NCBI RefSeq assembly: GCF_000817735.3
Contig: NZ_JTJC03000001.1
Location: forward strand, 1,313,336-1,377,335
Source of the DNA: Scytonema millei VB511283
GTDB lineage: Bacteria > Cyanobacteriota > Cyanobacteriia > Cyanobacteriales > Chroococcidiopsidaceae
Direction: 5' to 3'
DNA: 64,000 bases
In this document: positions 1 through 8,569 of the stretch, one piece after another
How positions within the stretch are numbered: the stretch's first letter is position 1
How the letters are laid out: the number at the start of each line of letters is the position of its first letter
Notes under the pieces: generated by a model
What the model was told of the DNA's origin: nothing
Seen by the model: the letters and a program-made list of their open reading frames with translations, nothing else
Databases searched by the model: none
Translations under genes and position numbers: made by a program

Positions 1-48
1 GCTCAAAATAAACTGAGTGTTTACAACTCCGATCGAACTAGAAAAACC

Positions 49-2268
49 TCATCTTTTTTTGCTAATGCTCAAGGGAGAGTGACTTTCTGCCAGTGCCGCG
101 CTATCATCTTCTTCCGACTGGCTTGAAAGATAATAGTAGTTATATTGTTCGCTATCGGAATTATATCCATTCACTACCTGACCGAGGACATGCTGTCCTG
201 ACTTTTCTAGAAATTCTTTAGCACGGATAGCAGCAGCAGTATCTACTACACCAGGTCGAACGACCAATAAAACTCCATCTGTCATTTTTCCTAAAATTGC
301 CGCATCAGCAGCCGCATTTAAAGCAGGAGCGTCAATAATTGTGTAGTCGTAATTGGCTGAAAAAACAGTAATTAAAGATGCCATCCTTTGAGAATCTAGT
401 AGTGCCATTGGATTCGGTGGAATCACTCCAGAAGTCAGGATGTGAAGATTAGCTGTGATCTTTTTGATTGCTGTTTTTGGTTCGGTCTGACCCACAATAA
501 TATTACTTAAACCCAAATGATTTGGTAATTCCCAAATTTTATGCTGCAAAGGACGATACATATCTGCATCGACTAACAAAACCTTACGCCCCATCTGAGC
601 GATGGTGACAGCTAAATTTGCTGCAACCGTTGATTTACCTTCTTTGGGGACGGAACTTGTAACGACAACTGCTTTGAGCTGTTTATCAGAATTCAGAAAC
701 TTCAAATTAGCTTGCAGCATTCGATATGCTTGGCTGAAAGGCGATCGCGGTGACTCCTGCACTAAAATTTCTGGTGTAGCTCTTTCTAGGGAGCGATCGC
801 GCAAGAAAATGTTCTCAGATTTTTTTAAAGCTGGAATTATACCCAGTAAGGTATAGCCAAATATTTTTCTAGCTTCCTCAACACTTCTGAGCGATTTATC
901 TAGTTTTTCTAATATCAAAGTAGTAGCAGCCGCTAATATTCCACCCAGCATAACTCCCGTCACCAGGTACAACATTTTGCGGGGAGCAACCGCTTCTTCT
1001 GGTGGTATGGCTGCTGAAATGACGCGAGCATTACCTATATTCTGATTTTCCGCAATCCGAATTTCTTGTAATTTCTGCTGTAGTAATAAATAGGTAGATT
1101 GAGCTGTTTGAATTTTTCGTTCTAACGCCCGCTGCAATTGTTCCAACTGAGGTAAGCGATCCAGTCTTTCTCTATAAGAAGACTGCACGTTTGAGATTGC
1201 TGCTATTTGGCTAGATAAACCCAAACGTCTCGCTTCTGCTCTCACAAACTCTTCTGTCAGTTTTTGATCGAATTCGCTATTTTGTAAGCTATTTCCTGCG
1301 CTCGGTTTTTGTTCTCCTACAACTTGTTTTAAGCGTTGTTTGAGTAACTGCTCTAAACTTGCTTTCTTTTGCTTGAGGGAGACAACGTTAGGAAAATCTG
1401 CCTGAAAGCGGCTCTGTTCCACCGCTAGCTGCGATTCTATTTGTTGAATCTCTTTTAAAATAGCTTGTACGGCTGGAAATTGACTGATACTAGTTACCGC
1501 TCCGGCGCTATTTAAAGTTTCTCCTAATTGCTGTTTCAGCAGTTCAGATTGAGCTTTTGCATCTGCCAAACCAGCATTAGCATTCGCAGCTTGGCGCTGC
1601 ATATCGGCAATAATTGCTACTGCTGCTCTTTTTTCTTCATTTAGATCGACAACTTTATTCTGCTCTTGAAATTGACGTAATTCTGACTCGCTCTGACGCA
1701 AACTTTTTTCTGCCATAGGCAATTGTTTCTGAACAAACTCTCTCGCAGACACGGCTTCAGAGCGATTAGCAAGTAAATTACTTTCTAAATAAATAGCCAT
1801 TAAAGTATTGACTACTGTTGCAGCTTTGTTCGGATCTGCATCTCTATAAGCAATCTGCAACACATCCGTTTTTTTGACATCTGTTATATCTAGCTTTCTC
1901 AGAAATTTTTCCGGTTTAAGAGTTTTACCCAATTCATTCTTCAACTCTAACCGCGTAATCGTTTTTTTTATAATAGGCAGAGAACGTATAATTTCCGCTT
2001 CTGTATCTACAGGATTATTTTGCTCTTGTAATGGCTGCAATTCACCTATGCCCTTACCTACTTCAGGTAAATAGGAAGAACTAGGGCTATTTTTTCTAAA
2101 GAGTAACTTTCCTTCTGCTTCATATATTGGCTTTTGCAATGCTAGGCTTATACCTGTCAGTGCGACAACGACTCCAAACACGATTGATGTTGGTAAGTAA
2201 TGCCGCTTGAGTAACAGCCAATATTGCTGTAATTTGACACTAGATTCTGTGGACTCAGGAAGTGACAT
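49..2268 (-). CDS. Polysaccharide biosynthesis tyrosine autokinase (Wzc/BY-kinase type)
   Basis: This 739-residue inner-membrane protein has the layout of a bacterial tyrosine kinase that controls chain length and export of exopolysaccharide. A Wzz-type region opens the protein (about residues 10-110, first membrane segment near 28-48). A long coiled-coil region follows, then a second membrane segment near 430-455. The cytoplasmic ATPase shows Walker A (SSVPKEGKST, about residue 540), Walker A' (LLVDADMYRP) and Walker B (DYTIIDAPA). The C-terminal tail holds a tyrosine cluster (YNYYY), the usual autophosphorylation site. Length and order are normal for the family. The gene lies near the window edge, so its polysaccharide operon cannot be seen. 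The ATG at 2268 is the natural start. Confidence 0.9.
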   Translation of the reverse strand: MSLPESTESSVKLQQYWLLLKRHYLPTSIVFGVVVALTGISLALQKPIYEAEGKLLFRKNSPSSSYLPEVGKGIGELQPLQEQNNPVDTEAEIIRSLPIIKKTITRLELKNELGKTLKPEKFLRKLDITDVKKTDVLQIAYRDADPNKAATVVNTLMAIYLESNLLANRSEAVSAREFVQKQLPMAEKSLRQSESELRQFQEQNKVVDLNEEKRAAVAIIADMQRQAANANAGLADAKAQSELLKQQLGETLNSAGAVTSISQFPAVQAILKEIQQIESQLAVEQSRFQADFPNVVSLKQKKASLEQLLKQRLKQVVGEQKPSAGNSLQNSEFDQKLTEEFVRAEARRLGLSSQIAAISNVQSSYRERLDRLPQLEQLQRALERKIQTAQSTYLLLQQKLQEIRIAENQNIGNARVISAAIPPEEAVAPRKMLYLVTGVMLGGILAAATTLILEKLDKSLRSVEEARKIFGYTLLGIIPALKKSENIFLRDRSLERATPEILVQESPRSPFSQAYRMLQANLKFLNSDKQLKAVVVTSSVPKEGKSTVAANLAVTIAQMGRKVLLVDADMYRPLQHKIWELPNHLGLSNIIVGQTEPKTAIKKITANLHILTSGVIPPNPMALLDSQRMASLITVFSANYDYTIIDAPALNAAADAAILGKMTDGVLLVVRPGVVDTAAAIRAKEFLEKSGQHVLGQVVNGYNSDSEQYNYYYLSSQSEEDDSAALAESHSPLSISKKR

Positions 2269-2453
2269 GAGCGCGCTATAACTTTATGACAAAATTTAAC
2301 AAATAGATATCGTATTCAATACTACCTTGAATAGTGTTGTTGTAAACACCTTCTCCTCAATTCTTCCACATCGATTATTATTTTATGATAGAATTTTATT
2401 GCGAAACAATGTTTATCCATAAATTGATAGCTATAGATGGCATGAAATCGGAG

Positions 2454-3743
2454 CTAGGGAGAGCCAGATAAACGACGTTGCCAATCAGCATCGATTTGTG
2501 CCGAATTTTGGCTTTCTTGTTCTAATAAATCGCTATCAGTCGAGTAGACTACATCGTCTTTAGTAATCGTTGATTGAGTGGCAAACTGATTTGCATAAGC
2601 AATTTTTTGCTGTAAGACTACATCGGAGCTAGCTAGCAGATTTGCTCTTGCTTGCCGTTTCTGATTGCGATCGCTGATTTTGCGATTGCGCCTCTGCACC
2701 CAAAAATATCTTACCAGAGGTAGAAGCAAAAAGCCTACTCCATATGCTATGAGCAACCAATAAACTCCCTGCACGAAGGCAACCAGTCCCCCGAGCTGAG
2801 CCGCAGCTAACCCATCTGCTAGTAAATTACCCAATACTAGTAACCCAACAAAATTCAGTACGCCCAAGCCAATACCGAGCATAATTTGCCCAGAGCTAGC
2901 CGCACTGAAACGATAGGATAACTCTTGCAAAAATGCTGGCACACGTCGTGATTGTTGCTGCGTGGCACTAACTTGCAACTCTGGAAAATGGTAAACGAGA
3001 TGCCCTTCTGGACTAACAACTGGTTGACCGTTAAAACGGGTTAGCACGGGCAGCATATAATCCTCGTACTCCTGGGCATATCCCTCGCCCAAGTCGTCAA
3101 GGTAGGGAGCGATTTGTTCTGCCGTTACCGCACCTCGATTGTTACGGATTGTAGCGGCAATCAGCGAGAAGCGTTTATCTTCTAGATCGATATTGGGATT
3201 ACCATCACCAAAGAGAAACGAGAATATCGCCTCTAAAAAATTCAAATTGCTGGTTTCCCTTCTCCGCTGTCGATAGCGGGTGTCGTAATCTGGATAGAAT
3301 ACCCAAAACCAATCGGGACCGATCCAAAAGTAAGGCATGTAGAACCCACCACCGCCGCGATCGCCGCGATCGTCTCCATCCCGATTTGTAGCTGTAACAA
3401 TAATCGCGATCGTGAGAAACACTAGCACGATTGAAACGAGCAAAACAATACCAAAAGAAATCCGAATCAGGTAAAACAGTACCTTCCAAATTTTTTGCCA
3501 CCATTCTTGCAAGCGCAACCGCCAGTATTTGTTGCGTAAAACTCCCCGCAAATTCTGCGGAAACTGGTAGGCGATCTCACCTGAGTTAGCTACCTGCATG
3601 TGTCCGCCGACATCACTAGCTAGAGCAAGTAACCCTTGTTGCGCTTGACCGACATCTAACCCGATCTGAGCTGCTACGTCTCCTACCGTGACGCGATATC
3701 CTAATTGTTCCACAGCTTGCACGATCGCGGGATTGGGAATCAT
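2454..3743 (-). CDS. Conserved cyanobacterial membrane protein, function unknown
   Basis: This 429-residue protein is not one I can name. Residues 1-70 look like a small helical, winged-helix-like module (VGDVAAQIGLDVGQAQQGLLA). A strong membrane segment lies near 88-118. It is followed by an unusual Gly/Asp- and aromatic-rich stretch (GDDRGDRGGGGFYMPYFWIG) and a Tyr/Arg-rich segment. A second helical module lies near 185-250, and two or three further membrane segments near 280-350. The cytoplasmic C-terminus is polar. The two soluble modules around a membrane core suggest an envelope sensor or scaffold, but that is only inference. The ATG at 3743 is followed by a normal reading frame. There is no close operon partner. 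Confidence 0.7.
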   Translation of the reverse strand: MIPNPAIVQAVEQLGYRVTVGDVAAQIGLDVGQAQQGLLALASDVGGHMQVANSGEIAYQFPQNLRGVLRNKYWRLRLQEWWQKIWKVLFYLIRISFGIVLLVSIVLVFLTIAIIVTATNRDGDDRGDRGGGGFYMPYFWIGPDWFWVFYPDYDTRYRQRRRETSNLNFLEAIFSFLFGDGNPNIDLEDKRFSLIAATIRNNRGAVTAEQIAPYLDDLGEGYAQEYEDYMLPVLTRFNGQPVVSPEGHLVYHFPELQVSATQQQSRRVPAFLQELSYRFSAASSGQIMLGIGLGVLNFVGLLVLGNLLADGLAAAQLGGLVAFVQGVYWLLIAYGVGFLLLPLVRYFWVQRRNRKISDRNQKRQARANLLASSDVVLQQKIAYANQFATQSTITKDDVVYSTDSDLLEQESQNSAQIDADWQRRLSGSP

Positions 3744-4311
3744 ACACTACCCTCGATTGCCATTTCTTCCTTCTCCCAGTATAGAGTTCTATTTAGGGTT
3801 GAGGAGCAATTACCAAGTCGCAAGTTGCTATGCTCGCAGTCGTAATGAATTCCGAATTCCGAGTTCTCCCCGTGCGCCACTTATTGCAAATGGCTAATGA
3901 CTAGTCACTATTAATTTGTATAAAGAACTAAAAGAAACGAAACACCTATTTGACGATCGGATTTATTCAATCGATCTAATCTTACCCAGGTATTTCGTTT
4001 CTCAAACTACTTTCCATTTGAGGTATATAAACAATCTAAACCAACAATAACTCTGCGTCCAGACTTGAATTCCAGTTAACCTAAATCTTTATAAAAAATT
4101 TACTATATCAGGGAACTCTTATTTACGGTTGGAAATTGCAACATGGAAATATTTATTGAGCGATCGCCGCGCTCGCAATATTTGACATCAAGCTCGTAAG
4201 ATCGGGGATTTTGCTGATAGTTACTTATTAAACTTGGTATGAATTATTGCATTCTACACTGAAAAACGTGTTTCGTTCGTTTGCTAAGCGCTGGGATAAA
4301 TACCTTAAACT
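3744..4311. other. Intergenic region without a gene
   Basis: These 568 bases lie upstream of the membrane-protein gene and downstream of the SnoaL-like gene, both on the minus strand. The segment must hold the promoter of the membrane-protein gene. I see degenerate heptamer-like repeats near 3845-3905 (GAATTCC copies, then CTAATGACTAGTCAC), AT-rich DNA from 3905 to 4150 and one HIP1-like site near 4162. No RNA gene or convincing open frame was found. Confidence 0.5.
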
Positions 4312-4701
4312 CTATCTAACTAAAGGACTACCATGATGGTGTATTAAATACCACTTACCAGCCATCTTCTCGAAGATATTTGTGGCGATTGATTCAGCCT
4401 TTATGGTTTTGTTACTGCTAGCTTGTAGTACGCGCTCGACTAACACGATATAAGCCGTCGTATCGCGAACTTCTGTATGAATAATTTCGATTTCAATTTC
4501 TAAATATTTAGTATTTTTGAAAATGACTTCCCAAGAGTCGCGAATTTGCTTCCAACCGCGCAAGGCATTACGCCCAGGGTGAATGCAGTGGCTAGCAGTT
4601 CCCTGCGACCAAACTTGACTCATAGCTTCTAGATTTTTCTTCTCAAAAGCCCGGTAAAAATTTTCATTGACTGCCAAAATCTCAGCTTGTACGTCTGTCA
4701 T
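4312..4701 (-). CDS. SnoaL-like / nuclear transport factor 2 fold protein
   Basis: This 129-residue protein has the NTF2-like pattern of a single-domain SnoaL/DUF4440 protein. An N-terminal helix (AVNENFYRAFEKKNLEAMSQ) leads into a conserved WSQGTASHCIHPG segment, a RGWKQIRDSWEVIF helix and alternating strands ending in WYLIHHHGSP. Such proteins form small cone-shaped barrels that bind or isomerise small hydrophobic ligands; the ligand here is unknown. A clear GAGGAG ribosome site lies seven bases before the ATG at 4701, which fixes the start. A diverged palindromic repeat sits just upstream. Confidence 0.8.
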   Translation of the reverse strand: MTDVQAEILAVNENFYRAFEKKNLEAMSQVWSQGTASHCIHPGRNALRGWKQIRDSWEVIFKNTKYLEIEIEIIHTEVRDTTAYIVLVERVLQASSNKTIKAESIATNIFEKMAGKWYLIHHHGSPLVR

Positions 4702-4721
4702 TGCTTTACTCCTCTGCTCCT

Positions 4722-4785
4722 GTACGGGGCGGATTTATCTCAAATTTCTGTCAGTCACGAAGTATATCGGTGAACCCGCCCCTAC
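4722..4785. repeat. Diverged inverted-repeat element (GGGGCGG...CCGCCCC family)
   Basis: The left end reads GTACGGGGCGGATTTA and the right end GTGAACCCGCCCCTAC. Together they form a 64-bp element with inverted ends. The two tandem copies at 33291-33359 and 33379-33447 have the same ends but a different middle, so this looks like an older member of the same small palindromic family. Confidence 0.55.
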
Positions 4786-4802
4786 AACTCCCCACTCCCT
4801 AA

Positions 4803-5822
4803 TTAACGTCGGTACTCGTCGCCGCAATCACCGATTAACCGCAACAGATCGCGCGATCGCGCCAATACAGTTTCAATTTGACCCGTATCGTCTGCATCTA
4901 AAGTAAGTGCAAACACCTTAGCATTATCTGCGACGTGTTCCGAGATCCCTAACCGCGTGCCAACGATCGCCCCTGCTACTGTCGGGCGATCGAGAATGTA
5001 TCTGACTGCAACGTTAGCAATACTAACATCGTGCTTAGCCGCTATTTGTTTTAACACGGCTAAAAGCTCTTGAAACAGACTCCAGCCACCCCATGCATCT
5101 ACCATGTTTTTATATTTGCGTAGGGAAGCTGTGTTTAACGCCGCGCCTCGCGGTTCTGGTTGTTCTAAGTATTTTTCTGACAGCAATCCGCCGCAAAGCG
5201 TACCGTAAGCTAAAAGTTGAATATCATGCTCTTGACAAAACGGAATCATCTTCATTAAGGGGCGGCGATCGACCAATGAAAATTGTACTTGGTTGGAAAC
5301 AATCTTAATGCCTGCTTCTGAGATGATTTTTAACCGTTCCGTATCGAAATTCGTGAGTGCTAAGTGCTTAATTTTCCCTTCTTGCTGGAGTTCTGCTAGA
5401 TAAGTAAGAGCATCTATGTAGTTTTTATCTCTGTATTCCCACCAGTGGAATTGGAGCAAGTCCAGCGATTCTACTCCCATCCGACTTAGGGAGCGATCGA
5501 TATTTTGCTCGACGACTCGCCGCGTCATCTTTGCTGGTCTGGGAACCCATTTGGTAAATGCTTGTAGATTAGAAAGTGCCTCTTTACCCCGCGTGGCGAT
5601 CGCTTGACGGCGAAACTCACCGATAAAGTCTTCAGCAGGTCCGTAGTGGTCTGCTAAGTCCCAAGTGGTGAAACCAGCATCCATATAATCGAACATAGTG
5701 GCGATCGCTTGTTTTGGCTGGATTGCTCCATGCGTCCCCGATACTTGCCACATGCCATTGAGGACGCGGCAGATATTTAAGTCTGGAGTAAGTTGCCACC
5801 GACTAGATTCTGGTAATTTCAT
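4803..5822 (-). CDS. Aldo/keto reductase
   Basis: This NADPH-dependent oxidoreductase of the aldo/keto reductase superfamily is about 339 residues long. The catalytic tetrad is visible as Asp and Tyr in TWDLADHYGP, Lys in AFTKWVP and His in LLQFHWWEY. Strand-helix alternation of a TIM barrel follows (HLALTNFDTERLKII, VSNQVQFSLVDRRP), with a C-terminal cofactor region (AGAIVGTRLGISEH). The frame can start 18 codons earlier at 5876, but those codons (ATGACAAATGACC) belong to a heptamer repeat. Met19 at 5822 starts a normal family N-terminus, so I prefer it. The substrate cannot be read from the sequence. Confidence 0.85.
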   Translation of the reverse strand: MKLPESSRWQLTPDLNICRVLNGMWQVSGTHGAIQPKQAIATMFDYMDAGFTTWDLADHYGPAEDFIGEFRRQAIATRGKEALSNLQAFTKWVPRPAKMTRRVVEQNIDRSLSRMGVESLDLLQFHWWEYRDKNYIDALTYLAELQQEGKIKHLALTNFDTERLKIISEAGIKIVSNQVQFSLVDRRPLMKMIPFCQEHDIQLLAYGTLCGGLLSEKYLEQPEPRGAALNTASLRKYKNMVDAWGGWSLFQELLAVLKQIAAKHDVSIANVAVRYILDRPTVAGAIVGTRLGISEHVADNAKVFALTLDADDTGQIETVLARSRDLLRLIGDCGDEYRR

Positions 5823-5865
5823 CTTGCTACACGACTGTCCTATCTCACAAGGTAGCAGGAGTTGG

Positions 5866-5962
5866 TCATTTGTCATTGGTGAGTGGCTGGTGACTAGTGG
5901 CTAGAATCTTGTCTATTCACTAGCCACTAGCCACTAGTCACTCTCTACTGATAACTGATAAC
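5866..5962. repeat. Heptamer repeat array with inverted arms
   Basis: The array holds CATTTGTCATTGG, then GTGGCTGGTGACTAGTGGCT, and after a 15-base spacer the near-complement with CTAGCCA units, ending in ACTGATAACTGATAAC. The two arms (about 5881-5904 and 5920-5943) can fold into a long imperfect hairpin. It separates the 5' end of the aldo/keto reductase gene from the truncated comB fragment. Confidence 0.8.
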
Positions 5963-6274
5963 GGTACGAAAATTGCTGTGATTCCAGCTGGGGAAAGGTG
6001 GGAAGATGGAAGTTTACGCCCCTGTTTAGAAGATGCGATCGGTGCTGGTGCGATTCTCAACTATTTGCAAGGCAATCCCTCCCCAGAAGCAAAAGCAGCT
6101 ATGGTAATATTTCAAACGTTTCGCGCCGATCTCGCGTCAGCCTTGAGCCAATGTAGTTCGGGAAAAGAGTTAATTTCTAGAGGATTTAGTTGCGATCTCG
6201 AACTGGCAACAGCTTTAAATGTGAGTGACTGTATTCCAATATGTCGCGATCGCCCTTATATTCGGCATATGTGA
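5957..6274 (+). pseudogene. comB: 3' remnant of comB (2-phosphosulfolactate phosphatase family)
   Basis: The frame encodes about 105 residues that match, from memory, the C-terminal half of ComB: KIAVIPAGERW, then SLRPCLEDAIGAGAI, then SGKELISRGF. Intact ComB proteins are roughly 240 residues, so the first half is gone. The coding similarity stops within a few bases of the ACTGATAAC heptamer array at 5947-5962, the likely site of the break. A GTG at 5978 could start translation, but no good ribosome site is seen. ComB hydrolyses phosphosulfolactate in coenzyme M-type pathways; its cyanobacterial role is unclear. This fragment is probably inactive. Confidence 0.75.
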
Positions 6275-6280
6275 CATAAA

Positions 6281-6766
6281 TTGCGAGTCGAGGCAGACGT
6301 GAAGCGCAAGATCGTTTATCTAGCTAGTCCCTATGGATTTTCGCAGCAGCAAAAGACGCTGCTTTTACCTCCTATTATTCAAGCTTTAGAGACATTGGGG
6401 CTAGAAGTTTGGGAACCGTTTGCCCGTAACAATCAAATCGATTTTTCTCAGGCTGATTGGGCGTATCGCGTAGCGCAGGCAGATTTGCAGGATGTGAAAA
6501 ACTGCGATGGCATTTTTGCAGTTGTCAACGGCACGCCACCAGATGAAGGAGTCATGGTAGAGTTGGGAATGGCGATCGCTCTGAATAAAGCAATTTTCTT
6601 ATTCCGAGACGACTTCCGGCGCTGTAGCGATAACGAACAGTATCCCTTGAATCTCATGCTTTTTGCTGGCTTACCGGAAATTGGCTGGGAAAATTATTAC
6701 TACACCTCGGTAGACGAAATCCAATCGCAGGATAAAGCGTTGTGCAAATGGCGATCGCGAATGTAG
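6281..6766 (+). CDS. Nucleoside 2-deoxyribosyltransferase
   Basis: This protein of about 155-161 residues belongs to the nucleoside 2-deoxyribosyltransferase family, which moves deoxyribose between bases in nucleotide salvage. The signatures are the N-terminal strand KIVYLASPYGF and the catalytic segment TPPDEGVMVELGMAIAL, whose Glu is the family nucleophile. A central NCDGIFAVVNG strand is also present. The frame opens with TTG at 6281; a GTG at 6299, just before KRKIVYLASP, may be the true start. It begins seven bases after the comB remnant, so the two were probably one operon before comB broke. Confidence 0.85.
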   Translation: MRVEADVKRKIVYLASPYGFSQQQKTLLLPPIIQALETLGLEVWEPFARNNQIDFSQADWAYRVAQADLQDVKNCDGIFAVVNGTPPDEGVMVELGMAIALNKAIFLFRDDFRRCSDNEQYPLNLMLFAGLPEIGWENYYYTSVDEIQSQDKALCKWRSRM

Positions 6767-6804
6767 ATGACTGCCGTAGCACGTAGAAATTCGTGGAGCG
6801 CACA

Positions 6805-6832
6805 GTAGGGGCGCACAGCTGTGCGCCCCTAC
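6805..6832. repeat. 28-bp palindromic dispersed repeat (copy 1)
   Basis: This is a perfect palindrome with arms GTAGGGGCGCACAG and its complement. It lies 38 bases after the deoxyribosyltransferase stop and could act as a bidirectional terminator. Further copies occur at 28114-28141, 52628-52655 and 59965-59992. The last is inside a coding region. Confidence 0.9.
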
Positions 6833-6840
6833 GACCGTGA

Positions 6841-7272
6841 TACATTGTGGCGCTTGCGCCCCTTCACCTTCTTGCCACCATCCAAGCCGTAGACTTCTCC
6901 CTTTTTTCCATCGTCTTGACTGCTACTCGAATCAGCTATTGCGACAGTGGAATCCTCGGCTCAACCTAACTGCTTACGCAACTTGTGCCGAACCGCATCA
7001 TGCATTCTCTGCCACACACCCTTGCGCTGCCATTTCTTGAAATAGCCATATACAGTAGAGTACGGCGGCAAATCATGGGGCATCATCTCCCACTGACACC
7101 CTGTGCGTTGAACGTAGAAAATGCCGTTGAGAATTTCTCGAAAGTCTACTTTGACTGGATGCCCAAATCCTTTCGCTTGGGGCAGCAGTGGTTTAATTTC
7201 CCACTCAGCATTACTCAAATCACTGGGGTAGGGTTTGCGATGAGGATGCGCAACATCGGGCAGACGAGTCAT
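6841..7272 (-). pseudogene. IS5-family transposase remnant
   Basis: Reading on the minus strand from 7272, the first 104 residues match the N-terminal half of an IS5/DUF4096 transposase (YPSDLSNAEWEIKPLLP, then NGIFYVQRTGCQWEMMPHDL, then YGYFKKWQRKGVW). A TGA at 6961 interrupts the frame. The same frame continues after the stop with the start of the catalytic half (DSTVAIADSSSSQDDGKKG, GLDGGKKVKGRKRH) until 6841, where similarity ends. It may derive from a two-frame element, but about half of the transposase is missing, so it is not functional. Confidence 0.8.
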
Positions 7273-7415
7273 TGTGGTTGTTACTGAAGCAATAGACAGT
7301 TCTAGCCTAAATTCCAGCCGCCACCGCACTCTCAGCTCTTCAGCTTCTCTTCACAAATCAGCTCTTATGGTCAGGCGAATGGTAGCTTAAGTTTTTGTTT
7401 ACAAATCAGCTCTCA
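6841..7415 (-). mobile_element. Truncated IS5-type insertion sequence
   Basis: The transposase remnant is followed on its 5' side by about 140 bases without a gene, reaching ACAAATCAGCTCTCATACC at 7401-7419. A similar ACAAATCAGCTCTTATGG occurs at 7352. The outer one may be the terminal inverted repeat of the element. The opposite end is deleted, so no target duplication can be checked. Confidence 0.55.
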
Positions 7416-7516
7416 TACCGAATCGCACTCAGTTGTGAGTGCGATCGCCCTATGGAGAATTCATTCTAGGAGGGAAAAAAGTTTGTCGATTTGGGAATCA
7501 CAAGGCGCTGGCGAAA

Positions 7517-7888
7517 TCAAGGAGATGCAGTGAGGACTTTGAGACTTGGGGCAGAATAGATGGAGAGAAACACTGCATCTTCCAATCCCTCATTGATTGC
7601 TCCGTGAACTTGCGATGGTTCAGCGATATCAATCTGACCAGCGGAAATAATTTTCTTCTGCCCGTCGCCAAGATAATATGTCAATTCTCCCCTGACTACG
7701 ATCCAGGTATCTTGCCCGTCAGGGTGAGTGTGTGCAGACACTTGTTGTCCAGGACGTACACCCCAGACGGCAATGCTTGAGTGTTGCGTAATAGCTATTT
7801 CTGTAACAACTGCTTTTTCTTCGGAAAAGCGAACCGATTTTTCAACATCAAATATGCGTTGGGTGGAGAAAGGTAAAGTATCGGTCAT
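7517..7888 (-). CDS. Cupin-domain protein
   Basis: This is a single-cupin protein of 123 residues. The metal-binding motif 1 is clear (HTHPDGQDTWIVVRGELTYY), and motif 2 (GQIDIAEPSQVHGAINEG) keeps the terminal His. Such small cupins bind a metal and act as isomerases, dioxygenases or sensors; the substrate is unknown. Five ATG-rich codons begin the frame at 7900. The first two overlap a GGAG ribosome site that is ideally placed for the ATG at 7888, so I use that start. The neighbours are an IS remnant and an unrelated plus-strand operon. Confidence 0.8.
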   Translation of the reverse strand: MTDTLPFSTQRIFDVEKSVRFSEEKAVVTEIAITQHSSIAVWGVRPGQQVSAHTHPDGQDTWIVVRGELTYYLGDGQKKIISAGQIDIAEPSQVHGAINEGLEDAVFLSIYSAPSLKVLTASP

Positions 7889-8135
7889 CATCATCTCCAT
7901 ATATGGTTTGCTTGAGCTATGCAGGAACTTATTAGCCTACAGCAATTGAACAATCTTCTGAGTCTTATAGATAAGATTATAGCCACGAATTTAAAAAAGA
8001 ATTACTAGCTAATTCTCACGTTTTTCTTAGAAAAAACTCATAAATCTATCAGCCACAACTCAGGAAAGTGATGGATGCTGGAAATATTGAATTGAACAAA
8101 TTTTGTTTATTCTCAAATTCTTAGGAGTGAATCTA

Positions 8136-8519
8136 GTGAAACTCACGTCTGTCTTAGCAGGCTTTGCTTTAGTCGGGTTAGTCACGGTTGTAGATGCGCC
8201 ACTTAGAGTTATCAATCCTCGGTTGGGTCAAGCATCTGCTCAAGAGATGCAAATGAAAGGTCCGACTAGCATTCCCATTCAAAAGAAAATTGAATTAATT
8301 ACCGCGCACAAGGGACAACTGGGTGGTGGTGACGAACTGCGGCGCTATTTCTTTGGCGACCTGCTACCAGTATCAGTGCAACCTGGTGGTGCGGGTATGG
8401 TTGTCCTCCTTTACAACAAAGCCAATGATTATACTTTTGCTTATTGTGCAACTTACGATGTGGTCGTGGCGCTGAAAAAAGGTAAAGTCATGAAATTTGA
8501 ACCTAGCGAAGTGAAGTAA
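8136..8519 (+). CDS. Small secreted protein, function unknown
   Basis: This 127-residue protein has an N-terminal signal peptide (KLTSVLAGFALVGLVTVV, probable cleavage after QASAQ, about residue 40). The soluble domain contains GGGDELRRYFFGDLLPVSV and ends in a Lys-rich tail. I do not recognise the family. A GTG at 8136 with TAGGAG eight bases upstream is the likely start; a TTG at 8103 is in frame but lacks a ribosome site. It is the first gene of a plus-strand run with 50-, 48- and 16-base gaps that ends in a histidine kinase. Confidence 0.65.
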   Translation: MKLTSVLAGFALVGLVTVVDAPLRVINPRLGQASAQEMQMKGPTSIPIQKKIELITAHKGQLGGGDELRRYFFGDLLPVSVQPGGAGMVVLLYNKANDYTFAYCATYDVVVALKKGKVMKFEPSEVK

Positions 8520-8569
8520 TTCACGTTGAACTTCGAGCGTGACGATCGCTCTTTCTTGGCAAAGGTGGC

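Noticed and set aside
7439-7780. Plus-strand frame opposite the cupin gene
   Set aside because: It is the complement of the clear cupin protein and has no family features or ribosome site.
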